A stretch of 64,000 nucleotides of DNA, taken from assembly GCA_963585895.1 (NCBI GenBank), contig OY757904.1:1539907-1603906 (forward strand), read 5' to 3'. Below are positions 55,515-64,000 of this stretch, piece after piece. This stretch comes from Sepioteuthis lessoniana. Its lineage: Eukaryota; Mollusca; Cephalopoda; Myopsida; Loliginidae. The notes beneath the pieces are model-generated. The model searched no databases. It had not been told where the DNA came from and saw nothing but the letters and a program-made list of their open reading frames with translations. The stretch's first letter is position 1. Each line of letters starts with the position of its first letter. The position numbers and the translations under genes were made by a program.

Positions 55515-57850
55515 GTTTTTACCGCAAAATTGTTAAAGAAATATTCTAAGAGGCTAATAAATGGAAAAGGTTTTGCGTCGAATCTATACGAATCCTTAGA
55601 TGACGACATTTATATATCCATTCTGATCCTTAGTGATAATACCGGTTTAGGGTCCCATCTATGATCAAAACTTTAGAAACAATTAAACAAGACAAATAGG
55701 AAAGTACAAAGGACATGGTTCCAAACCTCAAGGTGCAAAATAAGCCTAGATGGGTTAACATGCCGTTAAAATCAATCCATTCGATGACGACAATGAAAAC
55801 AGAAAATAGAAAAATTAGATCCTTCTACAAACAATATTTCAAATACATTTTTTACATGATGAAGACATTAGATGTGAAAATTCGATTTGCGATTCTTAAA
55901 TTAAAGTCGCTTGATTTGAATGAATGTTTTTATTGCAAATATAAATTTGTAATTAAGATCATTCCTAAATCTCGACACATTCAGGTGTTGATTTCTAAGT
56001 GTATTATGCACTTAGAAACCTCCAATATTTTAAGCAAACCTAATGTAAGCAACCGGTTGATGGTTTCAATAAAAAAATAGGAATTCTTTCTTTAGATATA
56101 TATACATTTGAAATATCCCATATACAATGAGATGAAATTGGTATCAATAAGAACAAGATGTAATATATATTTACCCAAACATTCCCCCACAGGCAGGATG
56201 TGGCATTAAAGCTGGTTTGAATTGAGAATGTTCCTTCTCACAAACTAGTTATCTAGCCAGGGCTAAAAAACCTAGTCTAGCCAACTATAGTTGGAGAGAA
56301 GAGCAGATGTATTCACGTCTTTCCCAAAATCATTGAAACAAATTAAAACAGAAAATATCTCAACAAGGATTTGGGTTCAGGTTGCCAATTACATTTCGTA
56401 CGACGATAACCGTTACGTTAAGTGCGACTCAATGCAGTTGTTTATTTAGTAAGTGAAACGATTAATTCCAGCAACATTAGACGTATAAAAAATGATCTCA
56501 TTCGCTATCACTGATGAAACTAATAGTTCCAATTTAAATACGAGCCAATTAATTGTTCAACCCCTTCTATAATGAAGAAAAAACCTCAACCATGCTAAAA
56601 TCTACACTGCCCTAACATACACAATGAAATGAAAATTGATGGTTGCCACCTCTTTAGAATTTCTCCCTCTCCATCGACGTTCACTCTCAACTTATTTCGA
56701 CTTTATGATAATTAGTTCAATAACTGTTTCTTGATAGTGATAATTTCTCGAACAGAAATGTCATTCAAATGTCACTATTAGAAATCATAATAGAATTTGA
56801 AGCAATAAGAAACTAAAAATAAAAACAAGATAAGCGTAATGTTGAGATAAGCTGGATTATGAAAATGCATATGAGATGATCAGTCCAACCTGAGTTAATA
56901 GACTGAGAATTATAACTATAAACAACAATAACAATGTTTGTATCCGATGAAGACAAAGAGAAAGATTAACAATGTCAATAAATTTGGTTATTTTTAATAA
57001 TCCTTGTCGTTGATGACTTGCTTTAAATCTCTTTACTATTTCAAGAATTTTATTAATCATGAAGGTGTTTTGAACAATGATAATTTCTGGGATATTAAAC
57101 TTTGTTATTGTTGCTATTTTTACAACTCTAAATCAGATGTCGCTAAAACCTTTCAAAAAAGGAAATAGATGACACGTTTTGTTTTATAAAACAAATTGAA
57201 TAAATAACTACGATTCAATTGGAGACTTTATCAATGGGGAAAAGCGCAAATTCTTTTTGATAAAAAATATAAAGGACAAACTGACTTTTAGGTGAAAAAT
57301 ATGAAGCATTTTATAAATTAAAACTAAATTTTCACTTAATAAAAAGAAATCAACCAATTTTTCTGTATCAAAAAGTTGCATTTGAATTATGAAGCAAACA
57401 ATTGTTTCAAAACAAATTTCAAATAAGTGCATTGATGAGAATTTCTAGAAAATATCTCCAGAGTTAAATTTTATGCTAAAATATCAATCATTGTCTTACC
57501 AGTGAGGATGTATGAGTAGAGTAAATCTAATATAATTTTAATTCATGACAAAGATTTTGCTGCTAATTTAGTTCAGTGAAACGAGATTTAAAAAAAGATT
57601 GAAAATGACTATGGAACCATAAAAATTCTATAAATAAACGATAAGAAAATGAATAAATGATAATTACAGAATCTGATTTACGATTATTTTAAGACACAGC
57701 GACTGAAAAAACAAAAAAATTAAACTTATGATGCACCTCGTTATGAATATAATTATAGCTTCTCATTCCGGTGTTATTTTATAGTCAAGAAGTTGTTCAT
57801 TTTTTTATATGGGCAATTGTTGAGTTATATAAATGGGTGAATATAAGACA
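55515..57850. other. AT-rich spacer with one unassigned frame
   Basis: 55715-56080 (+, 121 codons, Lys-rich) has no recognisable domain. Nothing else supported. Confidence 0.4.
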
Positions 57851-57875
57851 TAGATAGATAGATAGATAGAGTTTA

Positions 57876-58139
57876 GGAAGTGGCTGTGGTGTAATGGTTA
57901 TCGTTGTTGGAAATAGATACGGGGATACAAATTCAAATCTGTGACGAAACTGTTTGCATTTCCCTTAGCGCTAATGCCCTTAGGAAAGGTATGAATCCAA
58001 CTATTCTTCCTCCAGGTATTTATATAATCATAGGGTAGACTGGGCTCTTTAGCCTTGGTATGGCAACCAGTTTAGAAGAAGGAAAATTCCGAATTCAAAA
58101 CAGTTAAACGCTGCCTAAAAATTGATTTTTTGTCACATC
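57876..58139 (+). mobile_element. tRNA-derived SINE family C
   Basis: The head has an A box like TGGTGTAATGGTTA (about 57887-57900) and a B-box-like AAATTCAAATCTG (about 57930-57942), so polymerase III transcription is expected of the ancestor. The body shares AATGCCCTTAGGAAAGGTAT with family A and then has GGCAACCAGTTTAGAAGAAG, also found at 34520-34545. A (TAGA)n run lies just upstream. Confidence 0.8.
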
Positions 58140-58261
58140 CAACTTATGCGGAAGGGTTGCATACATTTATACATTAAATATTATTAAGATTCTTTTCGAT
58201 TCTGATAATTTTTATGAGGTTTTGCTTCAGAACTCTTTGATTTGCTATCAGATCCAAAAAT

Positions 58262-58262
<1 letters not shown>

Positions 58263-58309
<47 letters not shown>

Positions 58310-58310
58310 T
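58263..58310 (+). repeat. (TTTC)n microsatellite
   Basis: About 12 units. Confidence 0.95.
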
Positions 58311-58314
58311 TGCT

Positions 58315-60410
58315 CTTGAAAGTTGACATCAATTTTTTGAGAGAGTAGATATAATATATAAACCTTTCGTTGACATCTTTTGTATTTTATAGCCATATTT
58401 TCAGTCAAATCTGTGAGAGGATCAATTTACAATGACAACTTTTTATTCATCCGAGAATTTCAACGAGACTTTTTTAAAAGATTCTTTAGAACTTTTAAAA
58501 TATTTCATTGAATTTTTCTAAACATTTTCATTGATTCCTTAGGAAAATTCATAGTGTGTTGTAAGGAAAATATTTGGGGATATTCTCTATTAAGTTTAAC
58601 CAAAAAGTCTCATTTGTATTTGTGTTATAAATACGAACTTTTGCAATTAAATCAAATGCTATTATATTAACAAGGTTATATAAACAAGGTTATATAAACA
58701 AGGTTATATATGATGAGTTCGAGGTGTTTTGTCCTGTAAATTTATTAGTATCCAATTAATGCAATGAGAAAAATCAGTATTTACTTTGCAATTATTCTAT
58801 ACGATGTATCGTCACAGTTTTGGGTCCACTTTCTAAATAGATCTCGTTCTTGACTTCTCTCAACTGTCAACCCTCGCCCTTAGCCAAAGTGGTAGTTGAT
58901 GACATCACAGAAACAGTGCGAGGTGTCTTCATTCAACTATTCAAAAACCTATAAGATGTGCGATGCAAATAAACTAGAGATAGTTATAAGACGATCATTC
59001 ACAGATGTTTAATAAGGAATTAGGGATATAAATTTAGCTCAAGAATACTTCTGACCTTTTTTTAATAATTACAGTATTACTTCAATGTAGCGTTGTTATT
59101 GCATAAACGGTTTCTCTATACTTATTAGAAGTATATCAATTTCTTTATTCTGAAAGGAAATCTTTAATATCATTGAAATTTATTTATGGAATTCTGTGAT
59201 AACATTTCTAAATAATTAAACTTAGCAATTACACGTAAAGCTTCAACTCTTATATTGAGTTAGTGTTTTCATGTTTTTATAAAAGATAATTCTATTTCAT
59301 AGAGGTCCTACTTCTTTAACATTAATATTTTTTTTAAAAATGGAAAACAGAAAATTTCCATAAACATTATGTTTATTTGTGAAATAATGTTTAATTTGAT
59401 CTTGAAAGTAACAATCAAAATTCTGATTCGATAATTATCTAAATTCTGATTTCGTCCAATAAATTTATCATTTACATTTTACACCTCTTCTCATTGTAGA
59501 TCCTTTTGCTGGAATATATTCTTGGAACTCACATTTCAGAAGCAAAATATCAATGTTATATCATTCATCCCAATTTTCAGTATTTCCTAAGTTGATTTTC
59601 GATAAATAATCATCGTATAGAAAGGATTTTGTAAAATGAACTTTTTATTTAAAGACCATCCAAAAGTTTCTAAACGAAATCCGGATGCTGAAGTGTTTGA
59701 GAAAGAACATTTATTTGAAAGAAAGTTTATGATTCGAACTCATTCCCATCACTCAATTCAGTTAAATCATTATATAAAGCAAAGCAAAACCTTCCAAATG
59801 TTTACTATCTTCCCGTAAATTTCGCTCCTTTTTTTTTTTTCCTTACAAATGAAATTGAAGACTTTTTTCTTTGATAAAGAATGCTTTTGACATTAAACAG
59901 AACAGCTGAGTGGATTCCATTCGAAAAGGAAAAATAATTAAATAACTTTTGCTGATTGTTCATCATAGATGTTTGTTGGAAGCTATAGAAACGGATTGTC
60001 TATTTACAGGCGGTTTGCCACACAAAAAGGAAATCACTGTCAGAATCAGTCGAGAAAAAAACAGCAAATAAATAAATAAATAAACAAAATGAAAGTCTAC
60101 GTGTTTTTGAATTTTCCAAGAGTAAGATCTGACTGGCAGTATAGAATCGAAACTAGATTAAATATTGCAAAGCAGAATCAAACTCATTTAGGTATACAGT
60201 ACTTGATAAATAAATAGATTTTAAAGATTTTATTGAAAATGGCATTTTCAGGTTTTGCCATATTAAAATCTTTATACATTTTATTTCACTTAATGCAACA
60301 ATAGTTTTCTTTTTAGATTCTCTTTTATTCTTTTGCTTTCCTCTCATGTCAAATCGTCATAAAATGTATTGCCAAAAGGGCTTTTGTATTTTTCTTTTTA
60401 TTTCTCTAAA
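58315..60410. other. AT-rich spacer with a small tandem repeat
   Basis: A 14-bp unit ACAAGGTTATATAA repeats three times at about 58669-58710. No gene supported. Confidence 0.5.
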
Positions 60411-60822
60411 CGCTTACAATCCCAGTCGGCTTGGAGGAGCTCTAGAATATACCAACTTCATCTCTGCAGAAGGATAACCCCTCCTCCGAGTGAATGTCCT
60501 AGTTATGACACTAAACAATCAGATGGTGAGCCTCCAGCCCTGGAGTTTTGGGGGAATGCAGAGTACCTCTACGTTGACATCGCTCCCAGGTCCACTCTGT
60601 CCTGGAGTGGTAGCACCCGAAAGAGTCCTGTCAACGGATCAAAGAGATCTATTTAAAATTTAAACTGAGGGCAAACAAATGACTTATGCCAAATTGAATT
60701 GTTTGAAATAGAAATGTTTTATCCTTTAACTGTGAGTAAACAAACGATAGATGTTTAATTGAATTGATATTTATACGTAGCAATACTTGGAACCATTTGA
60801 CTTCGGTGACTTATTTTTACAA

Positions 60823-60852
<30 letters not shown>

Positions 60853-60858
<6 letters not shown>

Positions 60859-61310
60859 ATAGCCATGACCATGACCAACTATACAAACACATATGCATGC
60901 GAAATCATAACAACACAATAAAGACCACGAGCAACACAGTTCTTAGAAAAATATACCTCTAACTTTATTTGAAAGGTTTGTGTGTGAGAAGGAGTTGGAG
61001 ACCGAACAGAACTGCAACATATTGACCCTCATTCTACTGGCTATAACCGCGTTTCTTTCCCGTTTTCCTGCTGGCTTTCTCTACTGCATCTTGTCACCAA
61101 CGGGTCTGGTCTCCAAACTAACTGACTTCCTGTCTTCACCGAGTTATATAATAGTTTAACGTCCCCTTCTTCTTGTGGGCGTCACAATTGCACTCATTCA
61201 ACCCATCTACCGTCAAGGTTATAATTCTGATATTCCTCGACCGGATGCACCTGTTATTTACATAGGTGCATTTCCTATTTTGACAGCCCGACCAGGTCGT
61301 AAGTCAATAT

Positions 61311-61316
<6 letters not shown>
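60853..61316 (-). mobile_element. Probable solo LTR
   Basis: It is bounded by the inverted ends TGTTGTATA and TATACAACA, so it has the TG...CA termini of LTRs. On the minus strand a TATA-like ATTATATAAC lies about 165 bases from the start and CAAATAAAG lies about 110 bases before the end, a plausible promoter and poly(A) signal. It sits inside the (AT)n tract of a SINE, so a target duplication cannot be told from the repeat. No internal coding region is present. The family is not recognised. Confidence 0.6.

Positions 61317-61374
<58 letters not shown>
61317..61374. repeat. (AT)n microsatellite
   Basis: About 29 AT units between the LTR-like insert and the SINE tail. A matching shorter tract lies at 60828-60852. 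Confidence 0.95.
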
Positions 61375-61378
<4 letters not shown>

Positions 61379-61439
61379 CCTGATTTGGCATTAAATAACC
61401 TACAATGGTTGATATGCCATAAAACCAAAACAAAGTAAA

Positions 61440-64000
61440 TGGTTAATTTATTCATTTTATGATCAGATTTAGATTTTCTATTCTTTTATCTTTCGCAATT
61501 TTTTTATCAACTTCCTCCTCTCAGATGACTCTTTATCTTTCTCAGAAAAGAAACCTATTTCTTTTGTCTTCAAGAAAATTGCAATTATCTCATTTGGAGA
61601 CGTCTGTAAAAGCTGTTATTAAATGAAAAAACCTTCGTAAGAGAACAATCCCTTCTAATACCATGATATACACAGCATGATATTCTTTGGATGAACACAG
61701 GGTTTTTTTTTTCGGTTCATTTGTTTCATAATCACTTCGGGATTGTCCATTTTTCGTTGCCCGTTACAATTGATTTCAAAAGCGGAAAAACGTATCACAC
61801 ACGAAAATAAAGTCGTCAATTTTTGTGCTGATCTGAAAACCATACATCAAAGTTACTAATAAAATTATGTTGGTGCAAATTATTTTAATACTTTAGAAAT
61901 TTTATATTGGTAAACATTCTTGAATATGTTCTTCATTTGATTAAACGTAGAGAATTATTCATTTGTTTGAAACTTCTTATGTGAAATTTGGAAAACTAAT
62001 TTTAACACTTAAATATTTACAGCATCTTTCCTGCAAAGTGAGTAAAATTACATTTTTTTTTTTTGCATTCGAATAGTATTTTTACTGTTAAAATAAAAGA
62101 TGTAACATTCCGAAAACGTTGGCTATTTTCTTCTGTCTTGAATGTTAGAATTTATGAACCAGAAAAAATTGATATTTTTTTTAGAAAAGGCATGCAGATA
62201 TGACATGTGTCACAAAATATCCAAAGATTTTTTTTAACTTAACTTATACCATATATCTACAAATACACAAAATACAGCCTATTACTCGTTTATGATCAGC
62301 CTACTTAAAAAATACTCAGCTCTACGCCTTCATATTTACAATAATTATCGCTAATATTATTAACATTAGTACAGCTATTGGATTTTTTATTTGTATTATA
62401 CATAGAGCGGATGCTAGAAGCAAAAAATATTTTTCATATGACTAAAAAAGTTTCTAAATCCTCCCTGCAAAAAACACTATCTTATAGGTAGGTCCCTGCT
62501 CCATCCAAGACTGTTGCACTCATTAACACATGGACCTCTTATCATTCTTTTACCTTTTTTTTGTGCTTTCAGAAAAAAAAAAGAATTCTGCAGTAGAATT
62601 GACTTGGCTTCTGCACAGAATTGCAGTGGTGGTCATCATTATCCTTATTCCCAACCTTTAAGAATATGAAAAAATTGATCAGTTACGAACAACACAACAC
62701 AACAGATTTCTGTAAATAATGAAGTATTATTTGACGCAGTAACTATAATGTCTGTCTGATTTGAACTTTTACAGGTTGGCATAATTCTCAGACATAAAAT
62801 GGATGTAAAATAGGAAATACTTCAGTTTTAAACTGGAATTATTGAGATACTTTACATTATTTTGTCTCTGGGTTCATTAATAATTCATATACACATATGT
62901 AGATACAAGCGTATCGGTATACGTGTTGGTGTAGCGTGTAATGTATGTGTGTGCGCCTAAATCAATCTGTATGTATAAGATTATAAGCGCAATAATAATA
63001 TTAAGTGATAACTAAACAAGATGAGCAGTCAGGAATCTTTTAAAAGATAAATAATAAAAATGAAATTAAAGGATTCTTCTATAGTGAATTGAAGTGATCG
63101 GTGCTAGTAAGATCAAAGGTTAGAAAACAAAAGTTAATATTGAAAAATGTCTTTCGCGCTTGGATGGTCGAAGTAGAGAGGTTCCACGTTCGTCAGAAAT
63201 ATGGACATTCATTTTGAAACATAAAGAATTTGAACAAATTATGATTAGTAGTGAGTTACAGTTCGAAACAGAGCGAGAAAGAAGACTGTTTTAGCCGAAT
63301 GGAGGGTTTCGTCATTTTGAGGCCCATTATGATCTGTTTATTAGTTCGAGAGAACTGTGACAAGTCATTAATAAAAACGATTGGTAGAAATTGTAATCGA
63401 TTTAGTTTTTTTTTTTTTTTTTTTCGTTTGAGAACCTGACTTGTGGCTTTTGCCATTTCAATCAAAACCGGTTGCTATCTCCTTTTTTAAAAAGAAAATA
63501 TTACATGGAAAAAGTCGCTTAGTGGGAGAGACGGTACGACCAGTAGATAATTTGTCAAATCATCACGGTTTTCAGTTTTGAGAACAAAGAAAATACTTAT
63601 AAAATCTTCATAGGTACATCAATCAAAAGTCTACCGCATAATATTAAAAACACCCACAATGATTATTAAATTTTCAACACAAATTTATTCCTATTAGTCT
63701 CATAGATCAAGCATTGAACAGTAAGAATTTCTGATCAAAATAATTCAGTTAATAATTATATATCCGTCTGTGGATATATTCATCCGTCTTCTTATGCATC
63801 TGTTCATTAAAAAATTGCTGTCCGCGAATTCAATTCGATGTTTAACTTCCGAACTAGGTACGTAAATTATCAAAATTATTTTTAACCTTTATTACTTTTC
63901 AACATGAAACAAACATGAGTTTGCTAATGATGATATCGTTAATGATTAGATTAATTACCTGATAATCCCAACAATGTTTAAAGTTGTCATTATTTTAACA
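61440..64000. other. AT-rich spacer to window end
   Basis: Only short frames (up to about 70 codons) and homopolymer runs. No gene or element recognised. Confidence 0.4.

Larger units (their letters stand above)
60417..61436 (+). mobile_element. SINE-like family B copy split by an LTR-like insertion
   Basis: Head and body at 60417-60640 (AGTCGGCTTGGAGG, CATCGCTCCCAGGTCCACTC), internal units to about 60800, then an AT tract. The tail resumes only at 61380-61435 (TTGGCATTAAATAACC, TGGTTGATATGCC). The 464-bp insert between is described separately. Confidence 0.78.

Noticed and set aside
55715-56080. 121-codon Lys-rich frame as a gene
   Set aside because: The composition matches A-rich DNA and no motif is recognisable.
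56165-56290. Further SINE tail copy (GGATGTGGCATTAAA)
   Set aside because: Only about 15 bases match and the following sequence does not continue into the tail hairpin.

Overview
The window looks like AT-rich, repeat-dense intergenic or intronic DNA from an animal, most likely a lophotrochozoan and probably a cephalopod mollusc such as an octopus. This is inferred from the mix of elements: an RTE-type LINE ending in a GAT repeat, an R4/Dong-type LINE with a Myb-like N-terminus, a GIY-YIG Penelope-like element, mariner and Tc1 remnants, tRNA-derived SINEs, and very long (AT)n, (CT)n, (GT)n and (ATT)n tracts. No host gene, rRNA, free-standing tRNA, CRISPR array or bacterial-type operon could be supported. 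Everything recognisable that codes is a transposon, and every copy is broken.

Layout. 1-2715: an R4/Dong-like LINE (copy A, minus strand) split by an RTE-type LINE (plus strand, 328-2478). 2717-6310: a longer R4/Dong-like copy (copy B, minus), which keeps most of one reading frame with a few stops. 6571-7339: two near-identical direct repeats. 7340-9456: a (ATT)n tract and a badly decayed third R4/Dong-like copy (copy C, plus). 9800-17700: microsatellites, small tandem repeats and an inverted mariner arrangement (15516-16814). 16955-17440: a SINE-like repeat (family B). 20374-20870: a reversed RTE 3' end. 22985-24370: a Penelope-like element (minus). 25107-26690: two tRNA-related SINEs, a mariner end and then a 28-bp minisatellite. 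34022-34745: a reversed family-B SINE carrying a family-C SINE piece. 37355-37795: the cleanest family-B SINE. 38400-38985: another RTE 3' end. 48059-48680: an internally deleted Tc1. 50830-51175: a mariner N-terminal fragment. 55340-55512: a long hairpin. 57876-58139: a tRNA-headed SINE. 60417-61436: a family-B SINE split by a probable solo LTR. The remaining sequence, including nearly all of 43-48 kb, 51-55 kb and 61.4-64 kb, shows nothing recognisable.

The elements do not cooperate as a pathway, but their nesting gives a relative history: RTE into R4/Dong copy A, SINE C into SINE B, and a solo LTR into the AT tract of SINE B. The most notable observations are that all three R4/Dong-like copies abut ATT repeats in the same strand sense whatever the orientation of the element, that several SINE copies share a foldback 3' tail, and that a mariner lies between two inverted copies of a mariner 5' end.
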